Source: an uncultured Paracoccaceae bacterium (GTDB lineage Bacteria; Pseudomonadota; Alphaproteobacteria; Rhodobacterales; Rhodobacteraceae). From it: a stretch of 64,000 nt of DNA. The position numbers were made by a program, and so were the translations under genes. The notes under the pieces were generated by a model. That model was not told the origin of the DNA. It made no database searches and was given only the letters and a program-made list of their open reading frames with translations. Position 1 is the stretch's first letter. Each line of letters begins with the position of its first letter. This document shows, one piece after another, positions 44,326-52,787 of this stretch. The stretch spans positions 124,001-188,000 of the forward strand of contig CANNFU010000001.1 of NCBI GenBank assembly GCA_947503965.1, in the 5' to 3' direction.

Positions 44326-45720
44326 ATGTCCGGTCGCATACTGATCATAGATACCGTCGCCACGAACAGGATCGTTCTAAAGGTAAAGATGTTGTCTGCA
44401 CAGTTCAGTGTCGACGCCTGTTCAAGCCGGATCGAGGCGGAGGCGATTATCGCAACCAACCGACCAGATCTGATTTTGATCAATCTGTCCGACCCGGTTG
44501 AGGATCGCCATTCCTTTTGTCAGGCACTTCGGCAGGACCCGCAGACCGCATCCATTGCGATCATCGCTGTGGGTGTCGCAGACACTTCGCGCGCCCGATT
44601 TGCAGCCCTGGATGCAGGTGCCGATGATGTGTTGCCGCGCCCGATGAACGATACCCTGCTGCTGGCGCGCATTCGCAGCCTGCTGCGCGTGCGCAGCGCC
44701 ACCGAAGAGCTGATGCTGCGCGACAGCACCAGCCGTGCGCTTGGTTTTGAGGACGCAAGGGCGAGTTTTGAAAACGCGGCCAATGTGGCCCTTCTGGCCC
44801 CGATCGAGACGGATCACCCGGCCTTTCGCGCGGTGCTGCAGACCGGTCTGGGCGTTCCGGTCCGTATATTGGACAGCAACGCAGTGCTGCGCAGCAATCA
44901 TGTGCAACCGACCCCCGATCTGTTCGTCATCGACGGCACCCATGTAGATACGCATCAGGCCAAATTGTTTGGCCTTGTTTCAGACTTGCGATCACGTTCG
45001 GATACCCGGTTGTCGACCTTGCTGATCATCGTGCCGGATGGCGCACCGGATATCGCCGCGATGTTCCTTGATCTGGGGGCCGACGATGTCGTGGCGGCCA
45101 GCACATCGGACGGCGAGATCACGTTGCGGGCGAAGGCGCTGGTGCGCCGCAAACTGCTGCATGACCGGTTGCGCGACACCGTCCGCAATGGGTTGCATGC
45201 AGCGGTGACAGACCCGCTGACGGGCCTCTACAACCGCCGCTATGTCGATCCGCATCTGGCGCGCATGGCCGAACAGGCCAATAGCGCGGGCCGCGAATTT
45301 GCCGTCATGATGATGGATATCGACCATTTCAAGGCGATCAACGATACCTATGGCCACAGCGCCGGGGATCGAGTCCTGGTGCAACTGGCCGAACGGTTGC
45401 GCGAGAACCTGCGCGCGATTGATCTGGTGGCGCGTGTGGGCGGAGAAGAGTTTCTGGTCGCAATGCCACGGACCACGACGGCGCAAGCACACGCGACCGC
45501 GAACCGGTTACGTCGTCTGGTGAATTGCCGCCCCTTTGATCTGGGCGATGACATGCCACGGCTGCGGGTGACTGTATCGGTCGGCGTCGCGGTCAGCCAC
45601 CAAGACGGGGTCACATCGCGCCTGCCGGACCAGATTTGCAATCGCGCAGATGCAGCCCTTTACGCGGCGAAATCTGCCGGGCGTGACCAGGTCGCGATGA
45701 GCCGGTCAGCCGCCGCCTGA
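44326..45720 (+). CDS. pleD: PleD-like diguanylate cyclase with degenerate receiver domains
   Basis: It makes the second messenger c-di-GMP. I start it at ATG 44326 (MSGRILIIDTVATNRIVL), giving 464 aa; an earlier ATG adds an unconserved leader. Receiver domain 1 (about 1-120) has changed phosphorylation residues: the acidic pair reads DT and the acceptor position reads Asn in LILINLSDP. Receiver 2 (about 150-285) is also degenerate. The GGDEF domain (about 300-455) is intact, with DPLTGLYNRRY, active-site GGEEF, and an inhibitory I-site RAID five residues before it. Activity is therefore likely controlled by something other than phosphorylation of receiver 1. Its end overlaps the next, convergent gene by 15 bp. 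Confidence 0.9.
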   Translation: MSGRILIIDTVATNRIVLKVKMLSAQFSVDACSSRIEAEAIIATNRPDLILINLSDPVEDRHSFCQALRQDPQTASIAIIAVGVADTSRARFAALDAGADDVLPRPMNDTLLLARIRSLLRVRSATEELMLRDSTSRALGFEDARASFENAANVALLAPIETDHPAFRAVLQTGLGVPVRILDSNAVLRSNHVQPTPDLFVIDGTHVDTHQAKLFGLVSDLRSRSDTRLSTLLIIVPDGAPDIAAMFLDLGADDVVAASTSDGEITLRAKALVRRKLLHDRLRDTVRNGLHAAVTDPLTGLYNRRYVDPHLARMAEQANSAGREFAVMMMDIDHFKAINDTYGHSAGDRVLVQLAERLRENLRAIDLVARVGGEEFLVAMPRTTTAQAHATANRLRRLVNCRPFDLGDDMPRLRVTVSVGVAVSHQDGVTSRLPDQICNRADAALYAAKSAGRDQVAMSRSAAA

Positions 45721-46194
45721 GGGGCGCTGTCTTTCTGATCGTGCTTTTGCCATTTCCGCAGCCAGCTCTGCGGCAAAGGCAGCGCGGCGTTCCGGTGTCA
45801 TGGCACTCACCACATCCAACAGCGCCCCCCCAAGCGTTTGCTGCAACGCTGTGTTGCGTGAAATCTGGGCCGCCATCGCATTTTCCATCTGCGCGACATC
45901 GAAAGGCTCGGCCGTCAGCGCCGCGATGATATCGCGCATTCCGCCACGCAGGTTGAGATCGCGCAAAGCGCGCTGTCGGATCAGATAACGTCGGATATCG
46001 CGCCGCTCATCCGGGGCCAGCGCGCGTCCGATAGGCCCCAACCCCACCTCGATCTGTGGGGGAGGGCCATCCGTCCATCGCCCTGACGATGCCGCACCGA
46101 CCACAATTCCGACCACCGCAAGGTTCAGGGCCAGCGACAGCACGAAGACGATCCGCCAAAGCCGGGACGGTTTAGAGCTTATCGGGTCAGCCAT
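45706..46194 (-). CDS. Periplasmic heavy-metal-sensor/Spy-like protein
   Basis: A 162-residue inner-membrane-anchored periplasmic protein: one helix (about residues 12-37, FVLSLALNLAVVGIVVGAA) followed by helices in the CpxP/Spy/ZraP pattern (ERRDIRRYLIRQRALRDLNLRGGMRDIIAALTAEPFD, MTPERRAAFAAELAAEMAKA). Members bind metals or damp envelope-stress signalling. It starts inside the end of the preceding TM protein (ATG 46194) and is last in the ECF sigma-factor operon. Confidence 0.82.
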   Translation of the reverse strand: MADPISSKPSRLWRIVFVLSLALNLAVVGIVVGAASSGRWTDGPPPQIEVGLGPIGRALAPDERRDIRRYLIRQRALRDLNLRGGMRDIIAALTAEPFDVAQMENAMAAQISRNTALQQTLGGALLDVVSAMTPERRAAFAAELAAEMAKARSERQRPSGGG

Positions 46195-46540
46195 CGGCAA
46201 ATAATCCTGTGTCAAAGGCGATATCGTCGCTCAGCAGTCCGACCGCAACAGGATCGCCGAACCAAGTTGCGGTGAAATCCTCGACCGATGCGGGTGGGGC
46301 CACGCCGATCCAGAGACCGGCGAGCGTCGCCGCAACAAGTCCGCCGACCGCAGGCCAGCCGCCGATCATCTCAAGCAGGCGCGTGGCCAGACCTCGCCGG
46401 CCGGCCGCACTTACGGTCTGTGGCGGTATCGCCTCGGCTATCACACGCGCAACCAACGCCTCGCTGGGTTCCGGCGCGATCTTGCGCGCTTCGGCGAACA
46501 GATCGTCGAGCATGTCGTTTTTCGGGTCAGTCATCATCAT
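46187..46540 (-). CDS. Small TM protein next to ECF sigma factor, probable anti-sigma-type regulator
   Basis: A 117-residue protein with a cytosolic N-terminal half (DMLDDLFAEARKIAPEPSEALVARVIAEA), one transmembrane helix (about 62-83) and a short periplasmic tail. Size, topology and position overlapping the sigma gene by 14 bp suggest it holds the ECF sigma factor at the membrane, with the Spy-like protein as its periplasmic sensor partner. No zinc anti-sigma motif is present, so this is inference. Three consecutive ATGs (46540, 46537, 46534) may serve as start. Confidence 0.65.
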   Translation of the reverse strand: MMMTDPKNDMLDDLFAEARKIAPEPSEALVARVIAEAIPPQTVSAAGRRGLATRLLEMIGGWPAVGGLVAATLAGLWIGVAPPASVEDFTATWFGDPVAVGLLSDDIAFDTGLFADG

Positions 46541-47114
46541 ACCCCAGTTCTGCCTTTTGCCCTGCCAGGATATCGGCCAAGGCCCGTTTGCCGCGTGCTG
46601 TCAGACTTTCCACGGACCGCACGCTGATGTCCATGATTTGCGCAATTTCGGGGTTGGACAGACCCTCCAGATGCCTAAGCGCCACCGCCTCTGCCTGTCG
46701 TACCGGCAATTGTGCCAGCGCGTCCGATAGTGCCTTGAGCCGCGTTTGCGTCTGGATTTGCGCAACCGCTCCGGGTGTGTCGTCAGTCGGTTCAGCGATC
46801 TGATCAAGCGACACGCCGCCCCGCCGTTTGCGCAACCGATCCGTGCAGAGGTTCGCCACAACGCGATAAAGCCATGTGCTGATCTGTGCCTCACCCTGCC
46901 GCCAATCGGGGGCGATTTTCCACAGCCGGATCATCGCCTCTTGCGCCACGTCTTCGGCCTCTGTCTGGTTGGCAAGCATCCTCGTCGCTTGTGCCAGAAC
47001 ACGCGGCAGCAGGCGCGCGGTCAGTTCCTGCGCCGCAACGGTATCCCCGTTCGCGAAGGCGACCAGCAGTGCGTCGTCCGGCATCTGCTGTGATACTGTC
47101 GGTGCCGATTTCAT
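46527..47114 (-). CDS. ECF-type RNA polymerase sigma factor
   Basis: A 195-residue extracytoplasmic-function sigma factor. Region 2 is seen at about residues 25-95 (NQTEAEDVAQEAMIRLWKIAPDW, STWLYRVVANLCTDRLRKRR) and region 4 at about 125-180 (LPVRQAEAVALRHLEGLSNPEIAQIMDISVRSVESLTARGKRAL). I use ATG 47114; an earlier in-frame start adds 17 residues without family resemblance. It leads the operon with the TM protein and Spy-like protein, and lies downstream of the EF-hand gene in the same direction. Confidence 0.92.
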   Translation of the reverse strand: MKSAPTVSQQMPDDALLVAFANGDTVAAQELTARLLPRVLAQATRMLANQTEAEDVAQEAMIRLWKIAPDWRQGEAQISTWLYRVVANLCTDRLRKRRGGVSLDQIAEPTDDTPGAVAQIQTQTRLKALSDALAQLPVRQAEAVALRHLEGLSNPEIAQIMDISVRSVESLTARGKRALADILAGQKAELGYDDD

Positions 47115-47191
47115 CAGGCCTCGTGCTATCCCGCCGCGTGATCCAAGGCAATTGGCAGGGGACAACAGGCCCCTGCCAGCTTTCTATCCAC

Positions 47192-47713
47192 TTAGTTGTC
47201 GCGACGCTCGTCACGGCGGTCGTCTCTGCGGTCATCACGCCGATCATCGCGGGTATCCCGGCGTCCATCCTGACGGTCGTCCCGCCGTTCATCGCGGCGT
47301 GTATCAATCGCTTCGCGGGCTGCACTAAACTCTTCCTCGCTTATGCCACCGTCGCCATCTGTATCCGCACGCTCAAACATCCGGGCCCGATTTTCACCAC
47401 GCCCCTCGCCCTGCTCGAGCACACCGTCGCCGTTGGTATCAAAGCGTGCGATAATGCGGGCGGCGCGTTCAGCGGCGCGGGCGCGTCCTGTTTCGGCCAG
47501 TTCTTCAACCGATAAGACACCGTCACCATTGGTATCGATGCTGATGAACCTTTCCGCTCCGCGCGCCTGCAATTCTTCTGCTGTAAGAATGCCGTCGCCA
47601 TTTGTATCAAGTGCATCAAAATCAAGCCGCTGCGGATGCCCTTCGGCCTGTGCTGACGCAGCCGTCATGACAAGCCCGGTAACGATTGCGCCTACTAAAA
47701 TCTTGGTCTTCAT
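47192..47713 (-). CDS. Secreted EF-hand calcium-binding protein
   Basis: A 173-residue periplasmic protein with signal peptide (ending AQA) and four EF-hand loops: DTNGDGILTAEE, DTNGDGVLSVEE, DTNGDGVLEQGE and DTDGDGGISEEE. The tail is a simple Arg/Asp repeat (RRDDRRDD-type) of about 35 residues. ATG 47713 has AGGAG six bases upstream and is a better start than ATG 47719. It precedes the ECF sigma gene by 77 bp, a common grouping in Rhodobacterales, and could be part of that regulon. Confidence 0.88.
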   Translation of the reverse strand: MKTKILVGAIVTGLVMTAASAQAEGHPQRLDFDALDTNGDGILTAEELQARGAERFISIDTNGDGVLSVEELAETGRARAAERAARIIARFDTNGDGVLEQGEGRGENRARMFERADTDGDGGISEEEFSAAREAIDTRRDERRDDRQDGRRDTRDDRRDDRRDDRRDERRDN

Positions 47714-47883
47714 TGCCATCTCCTTGTGGTCTGGTATCGCAGCTTCCCTTGCTGCTGGCCTTACTTGAACGGCGGCGTCCCGTATTTCCGTCGCGTGGAA
47801 CGCCCTTTTTCTTCACAAATTGACGCGCCCCCTTTTCAAGTCGCGCGGAATGGGCCATCTGAAGACGAAGATTGGAGCCGGAT

Positions 47884-48273
47884 ATGTCTGATACTGCCAC
47901 CCTTACCGATGACCGCCCGACACGTCCGGCCTTGCTGAACGGGCTACGCTGCCGCTGTCCGCAATGTGGGGAGGGCGCGCTGTTCACCCGCTATCTGAAA
48001 GTGACAGATCAATGCCCTGTCTGCGAAGAAGAGCTGTTTCACCACCGGGCCGATGATGGCCCGGCCTATCTGACCATCCTTCTGGTCGCACATATCATCG
48101 GCTTTGCCATTCATATCATGTGGGTGGTCTGGCGCCCGGAGCCGTGGGTCATGGCGACCGTTCTGAGTGTCGGGGCGGTTGCATTGTCGCTGGCTTTGCT
48201 GCCACGATTGAAGGGCATGATCGTTGGTATCCAATGGGCCCGGCGCATGCATGGGTTCGGGCACACCGCCTGA
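47884..48273 (+). CDS. DUF983 family membrane protein
   Basis: A 129-residue protein with the DUF983 signature: an N-terminal zinc-ribbon-like segment (LRCRCPQCGEGALFTRYLKVTDQCPVCEEELFHHRADDGPAYLTIL) followed by two transmembrane helices. Function is unknown. ATG 47884 with GGAG seven bases upstream is chosen. It is 19 bp ahead of the NUDIX gene, with which it probably forms an operon. Confidence 0.9.
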   Translation: MSDTATLTDDRPTRPALLNGLRCRCPQCGEGALFTRYLKVTDQCPVCEEELFHHRADDGPAYLTILLVAHIIGFAIHIMWVVWRPEPWVMATVLSVGAVALSLALLPRLKGMIVGIQWARRMHGFGHTA

Positions 48274-48292
48274 TCCCCGCTGGGAGGGCAGG

Positions 48293-48970
48293 ATGATTGA
48301 CACCCCAATCAAGGATGCAGCGACGATTATCGTCTTGCGCAATGCGGCACGGGTACCATCCGTTCTGATGGGCCAGCGCGGCGCTGGTGCGGCTTTCATG
48401 CCGGGCAAGTTTGTCTTTCCCGGCGGCGCCGTTGATCCAAATGATGCGGGCGTGCCCCTGACCCCGCTCAACCCACTGGACGAAACGCGGTTACGCAGCG
48501 AAAGCACAGTGTCACCTGTATCCCTTGCCGCGGCAGCCATCCGTGAGTTGTGGGAGGAAACAGGCCAGGTTTTGGGTGCCAAGAGTGTGTGGTCAGATCC
48601 GCCGCAGGGCTGGCGCGGCTTTGCCGCGACAGGGCATCGTCCACATGGTGGGGCGCTGCAGTTTTTTTTCCGTGCAGTAACACCCAGGGGCCGTCCGCGC
48701 CGGTTTGATGCGCGCTTCTTTCTGGCTTTGGTTGATGATCTGGTCACGGACCCCGATGATTTTTGCAATGCCGAGGACGAGCTGGCACATCTGCAATGGG
48801 TGCCTTTGGCCGCTGCCCGTCAATTCGATCTGCCCTTCATCACCCAGGTCGTATTGGCAGAGCTGATTGCCCATATCAAACGCGGCGGGCCACCTGCGTC
48901 AGTGCCGTTTTTTCGCAACGATGATGAGGCGCACCTGATCAGCCGACTTAGCGGCAAGGGGCCGCTTTAA
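48293..48970 (+). CDS. NUDIX hydrolase
   Basis: A 225-residue cytosolic NUDIX-family pyrophosphatase. Key parts are FVFPGGAVDPND and the Nudix-box end AAAAIRELWEETG, with an insertion of about 25 residues between them that is common in the larger NUDIX proteins of this group. ATG 48293 follows GGGAGGG. It is behind DUF983 and overlaps the convergent DMT-transporter gene by 4 bp. Substrate not predictable. Confidence 0.87.
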   Translation: MIDTPIKDAATIIVLRNAARVPSVLMGQRGAGAAFMPGKFVFPGGAVDPNDAGVPLTPLNPLDETRLRSESTVSPVSLAAAAIRELWEETGQVLGAKSVWSDPPQGWRGFAATGHRPHGGALQFFFRAVTPRGRPRRFDARFFLALVDDLVTDPDDFCNAEDELAHLQWVPLAAARQFDLPFITQVVLAELIAHIKRGGPPASVPFFRNDDEAHLISRLSGKGPL

Positions 48971-49869
48971 GTAACCAGCACAAGAATGATGATGCTCGCG
49001 GTAAGCAGAGCCAGCCCCTGCCATTCCCGGGCGCTGACCTTTTCGCCGAAAACAAAAGCGCCGATCATCAGGGAGAACAGCAATTCCACCTGCCCGACCG
49101 CGTTCACATAAGCTGCGTTTTGCAGGGTGAAGGCTGTGAACCAGCAGATAGAACCGATCATACTGGTCAGGCCAACCAGCCCCGCGATGCGCCAGGCGCG
49201 AATGACGGCGGTGATCTGTCCGCCCTCCTGCCACCTGAGGTACAGCGCCATAGCGATTGTCTGGAATGCGGTGACAAAGGCCAGCGTGACGATCGCACGG
49301 TAAAACACGTCGCCATCCCCTAACGACAGCGAGGCGCCGCGATAACCGTTACCAGAAATGCCGAAAAGGATGCCTGCGCCAAGGCCCAGTGCCGTGGCCC
49401 GGTTAAAGATGCGTTTGCGCCAAGGCCCAACGCCACCGGGCGGGTCCGAGAGCAGAAGGACCCCGGCCAGCCCAACGCACATCGCAAAAATCGCCCAACC
49501 GGCGAACGTGTCCCCCAGGATAATGAAACCGAAAAGCGCGCTCAACAGAACCTCGGTCTTCTTGAACGTGATGCCGACCGCGAAGTTACGGTGCGTAAAC
49601 AGTGCGACGACACACATTGTGGCCAGGATTTGCGATGTACCGCCCGCCAGCATGTAAGGCCAGAATTGCGCAGGAACCTGCGGTGCGCCTTGCCCGGTTG
49701 TCGTGGCGTACACGGTCGCGATGATTGCGACAAAAGGCGCGGAATAGATGAACCGCGCAAATGTGGCCCCGGCAGTGGAGAGCTGCGTCGACTTCAGATG
49801 CTTTTGCAGCATGAAGCGCAAGGTTTGCGCCGCAGCAGCACCCAGCGTGATCATTATCCAGGGTTCCAT
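48967..49869 (-). CDS. DMT/EamA-family transporter
   Basis: A 300-residue inner-membrane protein with ten predicted helices in two EamA repeats, of the drug/metabolite transporter superfamily. The second repeat ends with VELLFSLMIGAFVFGEKVSAREWQGLALLTASIIILVL, the typical EamA close. Substrates of this group include amino acids, nucleosides and small metabolites; none can be named here. It lies 24 bp after the desaturase gene on the same strand. Confidence 0.88.
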   Translation of the reverse strand: MEPWIMITLGAAAAQTLRFMLQKHLKSTQLSTAGATFARFIYSAPFVAIIATVYATTTGQGAPQVPAQFWPYMLAGGTSQILATMCVVALFTHRNFAVGITFKKTEVLLSALFGFIILGDTFAGWAIFAMCVGLAGVLLLSDPPGGVGPWRKRIFNRATALGLGAGILFGISGNGYRGASLSLGDGDVFYRAIVTLAFVTAFQTIAMALYLRWQEGGQITAVIRAWRIAGLVGLTSMIGSICWFTAFTLQNAAYVNAVGQVELLFSLMIGAFVFGEKVSAREWQGLALLTASIIILVLVT

Positions 49870-49893
49870 GACAACCCCTATGCCCGTGAATGG

Positions 49894-50781
49894 TTAATTC
49901 CGCCAGAGTGGATGCGCGACGGGATCCTTGCGCCGCCACAGGTAGCGTGCAAAGACCTGTGCATAGGACCGATAGACATAGCCATCATTTCGACGCTGAT
50001 AGTGTTCCTTGCGCGATTGATACAGCGCGGGCAGATCATACCAAGGCACTTTTGGGTGCATGTGATGAACAACATGCAGGTTGTTATTCAGAAAGAGAAA
50101 CGCAAACGGGCCGCGGTCTTCAATGATCACGCTGCGCCCGCTGGCACGTTCGTGGGCTTTGTGTTCAAGGAAGGTGCGCAGCTTGAGCAGTGACATCGCC
50201 AGATAGGCGGCGATGAAATAAGCCCCGATCGGTGTCGGCGAGGCGCTGACGATCGCAAGCGTGAAAATCAGCGCCGGAATATGGAGCGCCCAGCCGCGCA
50301 CAACTGCAACGTCGCGCATACGCCATTCGCTGATGAAGAACATGATGGTGCCGATGGCAGGCCCGACAACAAATCGCCCGGCCAGTGTATTATTCCAAAT
50401 CAGCAGCGTTTGGATGGCGCGCGGTAGCCGGTCCCACACCGCAGGGTCAAGAAAGTTTGTCTCTGGGTCTTCGTATGGGTCAGTCAATGTCGCATCCGTA
50501 TGGTGCGCAAGATGTGTGGCCTTGAAGCGGGCATAGGGCACAACCAGCGTCAGCGGGGGCCAGATTAGCGCATCGTTCAACCATTGCAGACTGAACGGAT
50601 GGCCATGGATGACCTCGTGTTGCAGCGAGGCATGAAGCGCGATGATGATCGCGACAATGGGAATGAAAAGCGCAAAGGGAAGAACCCAAAGTGCGCCGAT
50701 CCATGCAGCGTAGCACGCAAGTATAAGCGCCAGCGTCGGCCATTCAACCGCGCGCGGATGTTGTTTGTTCTCCTGTCCCAT
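49894..50781 (-). CDS. Membrane fatty-acid desaturase-family protein
   Basis: A 295-residue di-iron membrane desaturase or hydroxylase. The three His boxes are intact: HEVIHGH (about 54-60), HLAHH (about 91-95) and HVVHH (about 218-222). Several hydrophobic helices surround them. It is shorter than acyl-CoA desaturases and closer to the small alphaproteobacterial desaturases related to carotenoid- or lipid-modifying enzymes. It precedes the DMT transporter and is divergent from the XRE regulator. Confidence 0.87.
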   Translation of the reverse strand: MGQENKQHPRAVEWPTLALILACYAAWIGALWVLPFALFIPIVAIIIALHASLQHEVIHGHPFSLQWLNDALIWPPLTLVVPYARFKATHLAHHTDATLTDPYEDPETNFLDPAVWDRLPRAIQTLLIWNNTLAGRFVVGPAIGTIMFFISEWRMRDVAVVRGWALHIPALIFTLAIVSASPTPIGAYFIAAYLAMSLLKLRTFLEHKAHERASGRSVIIEDRGPFAFLFLNNNLHVVHHMHPKVPWYDLPALYQSRKEHYQRRNDGYVYRSYAQVFARYLWRRKDPVAHPLWRN

Positions 50782-50828
50782 GCTGACACTCTAAGGTCTT
50801 CGGTCTGCTGGGCACATTCTGAGACTAG

Positions 50829-50864
50829 TTCACAAAACCCGCATATTGTGATTTAAATTCTGTA
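50829..50864 (+). promoter_or_regulatory. Putative promoter of a leaderless XRE regulator mRNA
   Basis: TTCACA (50829-50834) and TTAAAT (50853-50858) with 18-bp spacing would start transcription at or very near ATG 50864. No Shine-Dalgarno lies before this ATG, in agreement with a leaderless transcript. It also faces the desaturase gene start. Confidence 0.35.
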
Positions 50865-51724
50865 TGGTGACAAAAGTAGACAAACGTTATCGCGCGCAGT
50901 TGTTTCGCGACCGGCTCACGGCGGCAATGACGGCAGTCAATATCTCGCAAAGCGCACTTGCCCGGCAAACTGGTGTGGATCGGTCGACCTTGTCGCAATT
51001 GCTGAAAGATAAGGGTGCACGTTTGCCAAACGCGCAGTTGGTGGCCGAGGCGGCAGCAGTGCTGGGGGTCAGTGCGGATTGGTTGCTGGGTCTCTCGGAC
51101 CGGCCGGAACAGGCTGCTGATCTGGTTGCCGCTGCGATTTCAATGACCGAGGCGCCCCGCGCAATGGTCGATGATCAGATTTTTGCCTGGCATCAAGAGG
51201 CTGCGGGTTACAAGATCCGCCATGTCCCTGCGGGTTTGCCAGATATGTTGAAAACCGAAGACATGTTGCGCTGGGAGTATGCGCCGTCGCTGGGTAAGAC
51301 GATTGAGCAGGCGATCGGAGCAAGCCGGGACCGGCTGGAATGGATGCGCGGGGCGCGGTCGGACTATGAGATCGCGGTACCATTGGCAGAGCTGGAATCA
51401 TTTGCCGGGGCCACGGGATACTACGCAGGGCTGCCTGCCGATCTACGGCAGGATCAGTTGCGCCAGTTTCGCGATTTGCATGCGCAGCTTTACCCGTCTT
51501 TAAGACTGCATGTATTCGATACGCGGCAATTGTTTTCGGCACCGGTCACGGTGTTCGGCCCGCTTTTGGCGGTGATTTACATTGGGCGGAACTATCTGGT
51601 GTTTCGCGACACAGAGCGGGTCATGGCGATCACGCAGCATTTTGATCAGCTGGTGCGTGCAGCTTCGATCGGACCGCGCGAACTGCCTGCGTATTTTGAT
51701 GGGTTGATCGCAGAGGTCTGTTAG
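50864..51724 (+). CDS. XRE-family transcriptional regulator
   Basis: A 286-residue regulator with an N-terminal HTH_3 domain at about residues 15-70 (NISQSALARQTGVDRSTLSQLLKDKG) and a long C-terminal domain of about 190 residues rich in aromatic residues (DMLRWEYAPSLGKTIEQAIGASRDRLEWMR, VTVFGPLLAVIYIGRNYLVF). The latter probably senses a ligand or another protein. It is divergent from the desaturase gene, its most likely target besides itself. Confidence 0.87.
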   Translation: MVTKVDKRYRAQLFRDRLTAAMTAVNISQSALARQTGVDRSTLSQLLKDKGARLPNAQLVAEAAAVLGVSADWLLGLSDRPEQAADLVAAAISMTEAPRAMVDDQIFAWHQEAAGYKIRHVPAGLPDMLKTEDMLRWEYAPSLGKTIEQAIGASRDRLEWMRGARSDYEIAVPLAELESFAGATGYYAGLPADLRQDQLRQFRDLHAQLYPSLRLHVFDTRQLFSAPVTVFGPLLAVIYIGRNYLVFRDTERVMAITQHFDQLVRAASIGPRELPAYFDGLIAEVC

Positions 51725-51856
51725 ACCTGCAGGATTATTCTGTCCTGAAACCACGCACCTTGGATCAACCTTTGACACCCAAAGCCTCGCCCACTGCCGC
51801 GGAGACTCGCGATGCAATATGCGCGCTCTGCATGGGAACTGGGGATTATTCAGGTA

Positions 51857-52579
51857 TCAGTCATCGTGGAATTCGATTTCGTAGGAATAGGAATCCTCAC
51901 CAAGACATATCACCCGCGTGTCAAATGACCGTGTGATGCTTGATCCATCCTTGTATTCGAAAATCGCCTGCCCCGTCAGGTAATTGATAGAGCGTTGGTC
52001 CGGGTCTTCATCGCGCCACGATGCGTCTTCACCGATCAATCGCCAGCATCCATTTTGATAGCGGTATTTCTCGATGAATAGTGCGGGCGCGAAACTGGAC
52101 GTTACTTCCAGGATATTGCCGACAGCGCGGTAACTATAGCGACCGGCGTCATAGGGGTGCTCTGCCGCGACATGCCCGGCGCTGCCATCGGCTTCAAAGA
52201 CCACCATCATGTTTTGCAGCGGGCTGTCGGCTGTATTTATGAAAAGGATCTTGTTCGCCCCGTCGAAATCAAACTGCCATTCTTGCCGTCTGGTCGTGAG
52301 TTTATCCATATCGCTGACCGTCAGCGTTCTGAGCAGCCGGTCAAATCGCGGGTAGAGATCATCTGGCGTGGCAAGGTTGCTATAGCCTATCTCCAGTCCA
52401 ACAGCGTTCCCGATATCAGCCGCCATGTTGGCCAGATCGGATAATGCGTCGTCATTGCATATGGCGATCTCTGTGGCTGTCGCCGTTCCGCTACAATTCA
52501 GTATGCCCGCACCGACAGACGTCCCTGCGCCGGAAAACAGCAACGCAATAGCGAAGGCTTTAGAGTAGTTTGGTGACAT
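51857..52579 (-). CDS. Secreted hypothetical protein with LprI-like N-terminus
   Basis: A 240-residue exported protein with signal peptide (about residues 1-24). The mature N-terminus GILNCSGTATATEIAICNDDALSDLANMAADIGNAV resembles the Cys-pair start of LprI/lysozyme-inhibitor-like proteins. The remaining beta-rich part (WQFDFDGANKILFINTADSPLQ, RYQNGCWRLIGEDASWRDED) is not recognised and contains one further Cys pair. It stands alone between the XRE regulator and the GFA gene. Confidence 0.65.
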   Translation of the reverse strand: MSPNYSKAFAIALLFSGAGTSVGAGILNCSGTATATEIAICNDDALSDLANMAADIGNAVGLEIGYSNLATPDDLYPRFDRLLRTLTVSDMDKLTTRRQEWQFDFDGANKILFINTADSPLQNMMVVFEADGSAGHVAAEHPYDAGRYSYRAVGNILEVTSSFAPALFIEKYRYQNGCWRLIGEDASWRDEDPDQRSINYLTGQAIFEYKDGSSITRSFDTRVICLGEDSYSYEIEFHDD

Positions 52580-52787
52580 GGATTTCCCTCAAAACCGGCT
52601 TGTATCGCTGTTATCATGATCCGTTTTTGGCGTGAAGTTGATGCTGCGGAGTGTGTCGGCACCCGCGCGAATGCACCGCGTTCAGCGTTGTTTTCCCGTA
52701 AGGTGGCCGCTGTGGTAATCTGTCTGCACCCATACGATGCTCAAAGCAATCTGGACAACGGCCTTCAATTGATATCGTCTTAGACAG

